This document shows, piece by piece, positions 24,234 to 35,748 of a stretch of DNA of 64,000 bases. The DNA is taken from positions 139,276 through 203,275 of the forward strand of contig JAKMXF010000344.1 in the NCBI GenBank assembly GCA_024704765.1. Direction: 5' to 3'. The DNA is from Oopsacas minuta (Eukaryota > Porifera > Hexactinellida > Lyssacinosida > Leucopsacidae). Numbering within the stretch: the stretch's first letter is position 1; the number at the start of each line of letters is the position of its first letter. The notes beneath the pieces are model-generated. The model worked only from the letters and a program-made list of their open reading frames with translations. It did not search any database and was not told the DNA's origin. A program made the position numbers and the translations under genes.

Positions 24234-26093
24234 GAAGAATTTACAAGCTGTCACCAAATTCGTTTTTGCCATGTTTGCGGGTACTACATTGGACCTAGGC
24301 AAGTTAAGCCTACTATAACACCCGGTACAAAATTGTGAATTGCTTATTATGCCAATTTTGGCATGTCAATGGGTGATCCTAACAAAATGTGGTCTCCTCA
24401 CTTCTGCTGTGGATCATGTCGTTCGACCTTAGAAGGATAGCTACGTGGAACCCGAAAGTGTATGCCATTTGCAATACCTCGAATTTGGAGAGAACCAGTT
24501 AACCACCATGATGAAATCTACTTTACTTTTGTATAGTAGATATTACAAGATATAAAGGAAAAGATAGAAAACATTGTTTATCCGAACATTCCATCGTCTA
24601 TTGCCACAATGAAGATCTGCCATTTCCGATTTCTCTTTCTTAGAAATAACTGTTGAACCTGAGTACATGTCTTCTAGTGAGGAAGATTATATCAGCTTCG
24701 GCGAAGACTTATCATGGAAACCACACTTTCCTAACCAGTAAGAATTATTAGACTTTTGGTTAGAGAATTAGGTCTGGCAAAATCTTATGCGGAGTATTCG
24801 AGATCTCGTCTCAGATAATGGAGTTTACTTGATCCTAATTGTTTAGATATCTATCTACAGATAACGGCATCTAAAATTTGCATCTTTCTACAAATTTTCG
24901 CTTTGTAATTCTTTGTGTTACTATTCTGATGTGGATGACCTTTTTAACGAGATCGGCGTGGAATACAACCGCTTGAAATTGACTCTATCCAAAGGGTTCC
25001 TGCAAATCATATGGACGAGCTCCACTCGCTGGGGAATTCATTTCCCGAAGTTGTTGATCTCTGGGAAATGAAGAGAAAAGAAAATCTGATGAACGAATAC
25101 ACGTCTAAGCTGAGAGGGAAAAAGATCAGTATCATCAAGAAACAGACATTTTCATCTCCCACTACAAAGACCCCCTTCAGATTGGTGTCTCTTCATTGAT
25201 AGCTCTACAAAAAGTCTAAAGGGTGCTTTGCTTCACAATGGCAATGAATTTCCAACAATTTCCCTAGCTCACTCAGTTCATTTAAAGGAAAATTATGACA
25301 ATGTGAAAGATATGATGGAGATGATCAACTATCAAATACACAAATGTGATGTTTGTGGCGACTTCAAAATGCTAGGATTTCTACTTGGATTACAGACTGG
25401 TTTTATAAAACATTCCTGCTTCCTTTGTTTGTGGAATAGTAGGGAAGATGACCAGCATTACGGGAAAAAGATTGGCCCGTCAGAGAGGAGTTGATTCCAG
25501 GAACACACAACGTAATTCACAATGCTCTTGTTCAACCAGAGAAGGTGTTGTTACCATCACTTCACATGCAGTTAGGGCTTGTGAAACAATTCATCAAATC
25601 CCTGAATCCTGTTAGTGATGCCTTCAAATATCTTGGTACAATGTTTCCAAAACTGTCTGAGGGAAAGTAAGAAATGGAATTTTCGTTAGACCTCAAATTA
25701 GGCGGATGTTAGCGTGTAGCGAGTTAGAAACCAAAATGAATGTTGTTGAAAAGAGAGCTTGGCAACTATTTAGGCTTGTAGTTAGTGGATTTTTAGGTAA
25801 TAGCAAGTCAGAAAATTATGAGGAATTCGTTAATAACTTAATTGCAAGTTATCAACATCAAGGATGTAGAATGTCACTCAAACTACATTATTTACACTCA
25901 CACTTGGGCTTCTTCAGGCCAAATTTGGGAGATGTGAGCGAAGAACAAGGTGAACGTTTCCACCAAGACATGTTGTCATGGAGAAGAGGTATCAGGGAAA
26001 GCTGGACGAACCTATGATGGGAGACTACTTGTGGTGTTTGATACGCAATGCTCCGAGTATACAGAAAAGAAGATCTTTAAGAACACATTTTTG
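24234..26093 (+). pseudogene. Uncharacterised cysteine-rich mobile-element gene, copy A
   Basis: ATG at 24234. The N-terminal part reads FCHVCGYYIGPRQVK, AYYANFGMSMGDPNK and WSPHFCCGSCRSTLEG, then MPFAIPRIWREPVNHHDE: two CxxC pairs with aromatic and acidic spacing, probably a zinc module. The C-terminal part (25140-26093) has LFIDSSTKSLKGALLHNGN, GDFKMLGFLLGLQTGF, CFLCLWNSR, LHMQLGLVKQFIKSLN and DVSEEQGERFHQD. Several stops and frame changes exist, e.g. near 25495, 25670 and 26000. About 190 bp around 24980-25170, with an open frame of its own, has no counterpart I recognise and may be inserted. Copies B and C share the same C-terminal blocks. Known: similar genes occur in many copies in arthropods and cnidarians. 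Inference: a transposase-like protein of an unnamed DNA transposon family. Confidence 0.65.
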
Positions 26094-27315
26094 ACTTATA
26101 CGTACTTATTCCGTTATATAGTATGATATTGATTACAATACAGTAAAATTTCATATAATTAAGGAACGCATTCGTGTTTAGAAGATTCCCGAGCATTTGT
26201 TTAGGGGATGTAATATGGTAAAATATGTATTTTGGATTTATTGAAGAAGTTTCGATTCTGATCTAACCATCGATGGAAATTAACAAATATTGCTACTTTT
26301 GGTATCCACACACCTTGAAGCAGTGGCAAAATACTGAAATTTAGATAAACAAACCTTTCATAAGAATTTGGTGCATTCTGTTATCCAATCCAATAATGTT
26401 CAATTTGTTTGCAATAATTATCAGTTGATGAAGTATATTAATAGAAGGGAAGACTGGGGAACATTTGATCGGTACAAATTCAAGAGTGTTAAATTCGGAA
26501 TCAGCATATTGAATCTCCTCTTTTGCTGATTGGAACAATCTTCTATGATTTTTCAAAGGTTATATAATCGTGCAAATATATGTATTTTAAATTATCCATG
26601 GTTAATTTGAAAAATATAATATTCATAAATATAATAGAAATAATTTAAGTTATCATTAAATTTAGATAATCAATGAATGCATATTAATTACAGCACTAGA
26701 AGTACCTATTGTTTAACTAATAAATATTTGACATCTAAGAACAATAGAATTATTCCTGATGACATAGTGCTATATAATGAATATTTTTTCATTTACTTTC
26801 AGCAAAAAACTATAACCAATATAAAAATTCCAAAAGAGTATAAAGGTGTAGAATCCTTTCGCTTTTGAAAAGATGTAAAATTTTGGCACCTTTCAAAATT
26901 TTTTCCTAAAGGTCCGACAAAAGTTTGACCACTGTGAAATAGTGGCGTATGGTGTTCGATTGATTAGCAAATGGCAGAAGCACACCCGACGAATATCTTC
27001 AGTATTTTCGCACCATATATCACCTAAATTATATCCAGTTTTGGCTGCGGGGGCTTTTAATGTATGTCTACAGCTATCGTTTTTGGACATGTATTGATTA
27101 CCAACGTGGCTAATGCCCGTCAAAACATGCCAAATCATTAATTGTCCCGCTGTTTTGTAGCTTTTCAGATACAAATCTGCTACGTCCCACGATTTCCCGC
27201 TATATTCGTACTTTCAGTCTCTCTTTTTTCTTCACTGGCAGGCATTTTATCTGTAATAATGTGCTGCGTTCTTTGTTCTCATAGATCTGGGTTTCTGCTA
27301 GAATCTCTATATGTA

Positions 27316-28666
27316 CAGGGTGTATCATATGTCTTGGCCGGTCAGTAAAATGTAAATAGAATTTCCTTTATCGAGTATTTGTTCCAATTATTTGCCAATA
27401 TAACCACCATTCCTATCTAATACAAGCTGTATCCTAGCTGGCATACTACAAACTGAATTTTCTAGCAAAATCCGCATCGGCTGACATAGGCCCTTGTTAG
27501 CCAGGTGGATTTATTTGTAGAATTAAGTGTTCTAGCTTAGTAGCAGTTGCCATTTGTCCAACATGGTCTATCAATATTGATCAGAGGATTTCAATCGAGT
27601 TTCAAACTGGCGAGTTACCAGGCCACTCAACCTTCTTCAAAAACCGAGGAAAGTGTTCTACACACCATCTCTGTTTTAAGTTCGCAGTCTGAGGAGGGGC
27701 ACCATCCTGCATGAATAGCAAATCAGACATGTCAGCAAGCATTGTCTCTCCAGAATAGAACCTGTATTTGCAGTTCTGTTTGTAGCATCACTACACGTCT
27801 TGGCTAAGATATTATCTCAATAGTAGGCTCCATTTATCGTTTGTTTCGGAGGAATGATGTGTATTTCTGAAACATCCCTGTGAGACATCATACCCCAGAC
27901 TTGGATTGTTTTGGGAAATTAAATCTGAACGATAGATTCAATGTTATTTGTATTCCGAGCCCAGATACGATCGTTTTGACGATTTGGCATGGAGAATGCT
28001 TGGAAAGGTGATTCATCTGACGACAACACCTTTTTCCAGTCCCCAATTGTTTAATTTATGTGATCTTTAGCGAACTGGAGGCGTTTATCCTTCATTTTTG
28101 TGTCAATCGAGGTATTTTAGGGCGTTGAATGATTTTACTCCCAAGGAATTGGCCAAATAGCGATATATACTTGAATACGAAATAGAATATTCCTTACGAT
28201 TGAGAATAGGTGCAAGTTTACGTGTTCACTTCCCCCTCTTCCCAGAGATTTTGAGATCACTATCTTGCAGACCTTTTTCATGGTTGGAATCCTACCAGGA
28301 CGGAGTATAGTATTTTTGTCTTTTCATTGTTTCTCGTTATTCCACCACCTTTCTATCGAGCTCAAACCGACACCCAGCCTTGAAACTACTATCTTCTGCT
28401 CAATTCCTGTTCTCAGCATGACAATTGCTTTCAGGCGAATGGACAAATCATGACTTTTGACATTGATTTTTCACAATGATAAGAGAAATACAATGAATGA
28501 GCTAAAAATACAAATCAAAGTAGAAGTATTTATAAAGAAGTGTATATGCAATACACACACTTAGTAGTCAAGCGTAGGACAAATAAAGTTCAATAATAAA
28601 TTGTGGTCTGGTAAAAAACTTTAATCATTTTTTATTCATACCCGCCCAGACATATGATACACTCTG
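27316..28666 (-). mobile_element. Tc1-like element with 28-bp inverted ends, dead coding region
   Basis: The left end CAGGGTGTATCATATGTCTT (27316-27335) continues with GGCCGGT; the right end, inverted, reads CAGAGTGTATCATATGTCTG and GGCGGGT. TA flanks both ends (27314-27315, 28667-28668). Length 1351 bp. On the minus strand scattered frames resemble a Tc1 transposase: KKVLSSDESPFQ (first Asp) with RIWARN, and, after many stops, VEWPGNSP followed by NSIEIL, which corresponds to the W-P-x-x-S-P-D-L-N-P-I-E-N-L block, suggesting a third Glu (DDE) rather than Asp. The gene is far more decayed than the ends. Confidence 0.8.
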
Positions 28667-29372
28667 TATGTGTGTAGTTTATATGCATGCTATATACACA
28701 TACACACTTGTTTTTATCTCCAGATCGATTGAAGAACCTGGAAGACCTCAAGTAACTTACTAAATTATATGTACGTGTGAAATATGGGTTAGAGGTCTTT
28801 CCAGGAGTGGATTCACTAAGTATTTGACATTGTAATAGCCATTAGGTCATTAATCTTCTGCGAAATGTAATGAAGTTTAGCATACAGTAAACTCTCGTCA
28901 TAACGAGGTGCTCGGTCCTAGGTTTCATTCCTTTTAAGCAGAATTTCTTTGCAAGTGGATTTTTGTTATCTCTGTGGAGAAAGCAGTTACTATTAAGTAA
29001 TATGGTAAAAATCAGTTTGGTATAATGGGAACTTTGTTTGAACCAGAGATTAATATACTAGGGGTTAATATATTTCATAAATCAATATATACATATTAGA
29101 ATACAAATAGGTGCAAAGACATGTTTAGATGAATCTACATCAATGTTGTTAATTTTGTGTAAAGATAACACTAGTCAACACGTATTTTGGTGATACGGAA
29201 GTTTGACATTTTTTAGTTATATTTTGTACATAGATTCGTAAAATGTCCTCAACTTTGATCAATCAGCTCTTGTTTTTGAATATATCCTCTATTGACTTAA
29301 ACTAATTAATTACTATAATATATCATATACGAATATATATGTCAAGAAATTTTGCCATGAGCATAAACGTTA

Positions 29373-30930
29373 TCACAAGAATAATACTTTACACAGAAAT
29401 TCTATGAACAGTAGAAACAATAAATCAACGTCTAAAAAGCGTCTTTTCCGGAACACCCTTGAGTGAGATTTGCCTGAACAATCTTGCTGAAGACTCCAGC
29501 AGCAATCTCCCATCATGTGAATTTCCCACCTTCCCTGGTACCTCCCTTCCATTACCCTGTTGTCTTGATGGAACCTTTCTCCTTGTTCTTCACTTAGGTC
29601 ATCCAAGGTTTTCCGGAAAATGATCTAAACGGTTATAGAGGTAATGAATCTTGATGCTCATCTTGCAGCCAAGATTATTGAATTTCGAGAGTATGTTGCC
29701 TACCAATTCAGCGTAGTTATCTGCTTTGTGGTTGCCCGAAAGATTTTGGGTAACTAATACAAATGCGGACCAAGCTCCAGATTCAGTGTCATTATGAACC
29801 TAATAAAACAGATGTCTTTAATGTGCTTTCTGATCTTGTGGCCATCAAATATTCCAGCTTTGAGCTTTTCAGTGCTAAGTTCAGGAAATGAACTGCATAG
29901 GTAATGGAAGCAGGAATCATCTTTATTCAGAGCTTTAACGAACTGTTTCATGAGGCCCAGTTTGATGTGCAATGGTGGAAGAATGATCTTTCCCTGTTTG
30001 TAATCAGAGGTTTGTAATTCTGTTCATTTCTCCAATTACCATATTCTTTCTCAAGGGCCAATCTTTTCTTGTGCAGTGGTTATTTCTTGCTCGGCTATCC
30101 CAAACACAAAGGAAGCATGGATATTTTGTGTAGCCACTTTGGTGGTCAATGAGGAAATTAACCATCTTTAAGTCAACACAAATTACCCATTGGTAAACAT
30201 GATTTTTCAGTTCCTCCCTAACCAGTTTGATTGACTCATACTCCTCCTTCATACTGGTTGTGTAACCAATTGGAATAGAAGCATATTTGTTCTGATTATG
30301 GAGCAAAACACATTTCAAACTCCTAGTAGAACTGTCGCTTACAAGGCGCCATTAATTTGGCCTGTATTCTGGTACCCCCATTTCTTCTAAATGAACTCCA
30401 ACATCATTGCACCAAACTAGGCTGTAGTCGTTGGAAAATCAAGTCAGTAAAGACTGCTCTCTGTTACGATAATATGTAATCTTGGTTCCAAGATGAAGTA
30501 AATTTTTGTCATTCAACCTGGATGCCAGTACTTCAGAGAATTCTTTCAAGAGGTCGAGATCCCTGATCAGATCATTTAATTCGAGTTGATCAAACGGTGG
30601 AGGACCATCGATGAAATGTCTTCAAAATCGCTATTACTTGAATTAACTTCTGCTTCATGAAGAATATCTGAATCATTTAGATGAAGGTTAAAAGGCGAAA
30701 TGGGCACCTCATCTGAGTGTGGAACAGGTCATCTCGCTGACTCTACAAGTTTTAGATACTGTGTCGGGGCCATAGTTTATCTTGATCCCCAAGCCTGACA
30801 CAAAATAAGCAAGATATGCCTTATTAACAAAGTGAGAAATAAGTCTTCGCTTTTCTCTCATAGTATAGCTACCACAAATATAGCAGAATACACTTGGGTT
30901 ATTCAAACAACTTCTTCGTGACGAAGCCAT
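29373..30930 (-). pseudogene. Uncharacterised cysteine-rich mobile-element gene, copy B
   Basis: ATG at 30930 starts MASSRRSCLNNPSVFCYICG, followed by a degraded acidic middle. The C-terminal half is in three frames: KCVLLHNQNKYASIPIGYTT, CVDLKMVNFLIDHQSGYTKY then PCFLCVWDSRARNNH, MHIKLGLMKQFVKALN, and finally DLSEEQGERFHQDNRVMEGR then YQGRWE. It belongs to the same family as copies A and C. Its opening MASSRR...CYICG is shared with copy C; copy A opens differently (CHVCGYYIGP), so A represents another subfamily. Frame changes near 30000, 29750 and 29600 kill the gene. No terminal inverted repeats could be located. Confidence 0.65.
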
Positions 30931-33900
30931 GTAATACAACAATATCTACTTAGTATTTGAAATGGAAATCAATATTATATGATAACAATTATATCCATAA
31001 AATTAGGCATACATAATATGGTTCTAGAATGAATGAAAGATGCAATATTTCAAGACTTAAGTCAGGCACAAAATTGTTTTGATTTACTAAAGAAAGATGA
31101 TTTTATTATGGTAATATCCCAACTTTAGCCTACATTAAATGCGAATCAGTATTTCAGGAAATATATTGATACTCAAAACTAGAGCTGATAGGTGAAAACC
31201 GATCGTAGTATTGAAATCAGCAAATCAAATATACACTATAACAGGGCTAAGTTCTGAGTCACCAAGAATGTTTTTCATTTCTTTTGGGCTGCGTAACAAA
31301 CCACAAAATACATAGTTGGGTAGATTAAGTTTGTTATTATTATGCACTTAGTAACGTGCTCAACTTTCAGTAAATACCATGTTAGCGAATAGAACTTTGA
31401 ATTACATTTCGGATTCAGTACTAACTACGCACTTGAAACGCATAGTGAATTCGGTTGCAGAGGATTGATATACATATTGACAATATTTAAATTATTTATC
31501 CCTTGTACCGCAAAAATTCCTCAGGAATGGGACAAAATTCAATTCTCAAAATTTCTCCGAAACTCATCGAGTGACACTTTGTTCGAAGCCACTGGCTGGC
31601 TGAGTCTAGTTATGGACATAACTGACACATTTCTGGGGAATTTCTGAGTTGGTGGGGAAAAATAGCTCTAAATATCCTCAAATATGCTTATCAAGCTGCT
31701 AAAATTTGGTGTTGAGCATGAATCAATAATGAGTAGAAGCAGTAGAATTTTTAGCATTGATTATCAACACGCGGATAGTATTGGAAACCAAATATATTCT
31801 GTATATACAACTTGGCTATAGCGGGAATTTCTTGTAGATTAAGTTTCGATCCCAAACATTATTATCACTGACATAACTACATGTAATTGCTGCGAACTAC
31901 TGGGAATGTGAGTCTGCGTTTAATGAAATGAGAACTTTGCTCTTCGCTTTTCACCTCAATGTATACTTTATTCTTCTGAGTGATGCCTCATTGCTACAAA
32001 ATTTGTCCTTTCAAATTATTAATACATTTACATAAGCGAATATTGAAAGATTCAATTCGGATTGACTGTACTTTAATTCTAAATAGAAGCAGTTGAAATC
32101 AGCAGTCTCAATCAGACCGACTACTGACTTACCTGACAAAAACTGCGAATAGTCTAGTGAATGTATCGCGAACAATGAAACACGTACAAAATCTTATCCG
32201 CGGACAGTAGTGTAACTGTGGGAGCTGGAGTGTGCAATTCCCCCCATTTTGAAACTTGAAACATTCTTACTATTGTGCCAATATGTATAGAATCAGTAAC
32301 CCTGTATTCTTACCTCCACTATTGTTATGAAACCCCATTTGTATATTTCTGCTTGTTTATTGAATTCCCTACATTTGGGATATTTCTAGAGTGGTCGAAC
32401 CTTAAAAAATTTCGCTCACTCTCTCGCTCGCTGGTAATACTTGTTGAATTTGAGATAACATTTTTGAGAACGGATGGAAATGTGGAAATATGCCAGTTTA
32501 GCAAGATTTCAGGAATAATATAATTAATGTTACATAATTTCCTCATTATTTGCATGTAATGTTCGTGAATTCAAATTTATGAGTGTGGTATATAGTGCTT
32601 ATGCTAGAAAAGTATAATGAAAAGTGAGCTAGTTGGATCACTTTAATACACCATTACGAAACTGAATAATTGACTGAAACAATTGACTGAAACAATTTGA
32701 TATTGAAAGGTATACAATCCAACTCTTGCTTGTCAAATACCTGGATGCTGGAAAATATTCCTTTCTTGAGGTCTTGAAACTCTAAATTTCTGCCCCGCAA
32801 GTCTCGCTAGTACCTTTAACATTACATTGCAATGCAAAAGGTACTTTGAATGATATAATTTCCAGCGCCCCCCCTAGTTTTTGTGATCTACCCCAATGTT
32901 TTCATTTTGTTGTTCCACTGTCCGCGAATAGCCAAAACAGTTTCTAAATAGTTTTTATAGAGCCTAGGTCCGGGGTATTGACCCTCGCTATGCTCGCGAC
33001 CCCTCCTAGAATTTTCCCAGAATTTATATACAATAATATTCCTAGAATTTATATGCATAAATCTATCGTATGACCACTAAAGAATGTAATGACAAATCTT
33101 TAATATTATATTCCACATATTAACAGCCTTTAATTGTTTTAACACTCCAAATACATATTCCTAGATACTATAGTATTGTTTCAATCCATTCCGCTAATCC
33201 AAGACAATCACTAATCCTAATGAATGATTTTGTAATTGTAACAGTTCTGTTTGGATTAGCAGGGATGTATTGCACCATAAATTCAAATAAAATGGATAAA
33301 TAATTGTACTAGCTTTCGTATGTATTACGCCAGTTTTAACGCTCGGGAACTCTCCTTAGATATTGCATGTGTGGGAATAATTTGAAAGTACTGTATAAGT
33401 AGCAATTTTTCAATTATTGTTGTATCTATGTCAAATGACACATAATAGTTAGAGAATTGATGTTTTTAATATTAATGAGATATTTGAGAGCAATCATGTT
33501 TTTGGAAATCTCTAAATATCAGAATGAAACCATTAAGTTCTTCAGGTATAATCAAACAATCAGATTGAAAAAGAGTCCATTGTGAAGAATCCAGTAATTT
33601 ATATAGTTTAATAACTCTAATAACGAATATCTTAGTTCTGAAACATTCGGAAGTGGTCAAAATTTCCCTATCTAAATTAATACCCATATTGAGATGATAA
33701 CCTGAATTTCAGTGGATAGCAATGGTGTAATACATGATATCTACTGTAACTCAGAAACGTGAAATCTTTGTCCTAATTTCCACTCAATTCGAATATGCGA
33801 TAATTGATGTTCTACGGAGCTTAATGATAGATTTTGACTAATGCCTAGTACTTAGTGTACAGATATTTTGAAATATTCCTGAATTTTATAGCATTATTGG

Positions 33901-34449
33901 GTTGAAGATTTGTTGTTTTGCAAATTTGAAGTATGTTTTTATTCTTGCCAAAATGCATTGTTTCTGCAATCTAGAAACCATGTAATATATGCTTTCTGTT
34001 AATATCGTAGCCATGGTCCAAACTCTCCAAGTTGTTGTCTGGATATGTTCTGACTTATCTATCTACGTAATTTAGTATGTCATTACGTATTATAGACTTA
34101 TCACTCGAATCTTCCTTGGCTTTAATTATATCAATTATATAGAATGATGCGAATAACAATGCTTGTGTATTTTACGAAATTATATTTTTTGATCATTTAT
34201 GAGTTTTGTTTGTCCTAGTTAGGGTCTCTTTTGCTTGTAAAAACTGGTAATAGTCTTCTTCTACTAATTCATCTATAGAGATTCTAAAAACTCTAAAAAT
34301 ATATGTTAATTTATTCATATCAATGCTAATATGAATGTGCCTATAAAATTATTACATTGTTGGGTAGTCAATTAGTCATCATAAACTTTTACTCTTGTTT
34401 ATAATGAATCCCCGTCGCATATCGTATTTATTATTCTTTATTTCATTAG

Positions 34450-34913
34450 GGAAACTTTATGGTGTTTCAGTTGATTGGTGGTCCTTTGGTGTATTGTGTT
34501 ATGAAATGCTGATTGGCCAATCACCATTCCAAGGAGAAGATGAGGATGAACTTTTTCATTCCATTTGTAATGATTCTATTGATTATCCTAGATGGCTTAG
34601 TAAAGATGCTATTAATCTTGTTGATAAATTGCTTCAACGCATACCTGATCAGAGAATCGGTTGCACAGAACAAATTGAACCTCTCAGACATCATGTATTC
34701 TTCCGTACCATTGATTGGAATCTTTTAGAGAATTTGAAAGTTCAGCCACCTTTTAAACCAAAAGTGAGGTCATCGAATGATGTAGGAAACTTTGATGCTG
34801 ATTTCACTATAGAACCGCCTAATTTAACGCCATCGGATGAGCGAATAATTCAAGAAATGTTGCAGTCTGAGTTCGATGGGTTTTCCTTCACAAACCCCAA
34901 TTACAAAACGTAG
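34450..34913 (+). CDS. Novel protein kinase C, C-lobe and C-terminal exon (ends at stop)
   Basis: Acceptor AG at 34448-34449; the exon starts in phase 1 and runs to TAG at 34911-34913. Seen: SVDWWSFGVLCYEMLIGQSP then FQGEDEDELF, the kinase helix F region typical of PKC; YPRWLSKDAINLVDKLL; R-I-G; HHVFFRTIDWNLLE; PPFKPKV; and the AGC-kinase tail with a turn motif in NLTPSDE and a hydrophobic motif in FDGFSFTNPNY (F-x-x-F-S-F). These are the priming phosphorylation sites of the family. It is a complete C terminus of normal PKC length, with no disabling change. The gene therefore looks functional despite the 20.6-kb intron ahead of this exon. A transposon starts only 467 bp after the stop. Confidence 0.92.
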
Positions 34914-35379
34914 TTGTTATATTGAACTTCATGTTCTATGTCCAATTTTGTATATCTTTGATTTTTTGGTTGTATATTTAGAGTTTGATTTTGTGGGATT
35001 TTTTGTTTTGTTGTTATCTTTATTGCAATTGATCATTAACTTGCCATATTTTACCTTTGCAAATCTAGGTATATGCTTCGTATATTGACGAAGACCTTGT
35101 TATTTGCCTTGGATTAACTTTCATGGAATACTGCCAATTTTCAAATTATAATGGTGTAACTAGAGAGGATTAGATTTTAAGTGATAAGCCTTGCTATAAG
35201 TTGATGTCAATTATTCGGATCCTAGCCATCTTATTGTTTATAATAGGGCAGACTTATAATTTATAACTCCAATACATCCGTGATAGTGATTATTTGAAAA
35301 TTTACCAACATAAACATAATCTATCAAGGAATGTATTTAGAATTTTCATAATCGAAATCTCGGTTGTATTATTTGTATA
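34914..35379 (+). other. Presumed PKC 3' untranslated region
   Basis: AT-rich sequence between the kinase stop and the Ginger-like element. No canonical AATAAA polyadenylation signal seen, so the transcript may end on a variant signal or inside the transposon. Confidence 0.4.
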
Positions 35380-35442
35380 TGTTATGGGCAGTATGAGAAA
35401 TTGGGCATTATGCATAATACCCAGCAATATACATAATGCTAC
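35380..35442 (+). repeat. Left terminal inverted repeat of the Ginger-like element
   Basis: Starts TGTTATGGGCAGTATG and ends CATAATGCTAC. It differs from the inverted right copy at only a handful of positions plus one single-base gap. Confidence 0.85.
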
Positions 35443-35540
35443 TTTCTTAGTCAATATGCATAATGCTACTTTTATTGGGCAATATGCATAATGCTACACA
35501 TATTGGACTATATGCATAATGCTACTCTTATTGGACAATA
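35423..35540 (+). repeat. Subterminal tandem repeats, four copies
   Basis: Four copies of CAATATGCATAATGCTAC (with small changes) ending at 35442, 35468, 35497 and 35525, spaced 26-29 bp and separated by T-rich spacers containing ATTGG. Each contains ATGCAT, itself palindromic. Subterminal arrays like this are candidate transposase-binding sites. The right end of the element has only one such unit. Confidence 0.75.
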
Positions 35541-35748
35541 TACGAAATCCAATTATTCATACGCAATATGCAATTTTCTTATCTTGTTATCAGCAATTTT
35601 TATATAACAAATGTTTTGGCTAGTTATTCTTCTATAAATACTCAGCTACTTGGCTTACGTTTATTCTTTGCTAATAGTACTATGAGGTCTCTATATTCAC
35701 AACTATACTTATTACTGCAGCTTTGGTTGTTGTGACACCTACTGTGAT

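Noticed and set aside
26893-27174. Minus-strand frame with scattered Cys and His next to the Tc1-like relic
   Set aside because: Cys/His spacing fits no zinc finger I know and no homology to the adjacent element is apparent.
32860-33010. GC-rich words such as GCTATGCTCGCGACCCC
   Set aside because: Looked for tRNA, rRNA or a transposon end here; no cloverleaf boxes and no partner repeat were found.
35294-35491. Plus-strand frame with repeated HNATF strings
   Set aside because: The repetition comes from the DNA-level subterminal repeats of the Ginger-like element, not from a protein.
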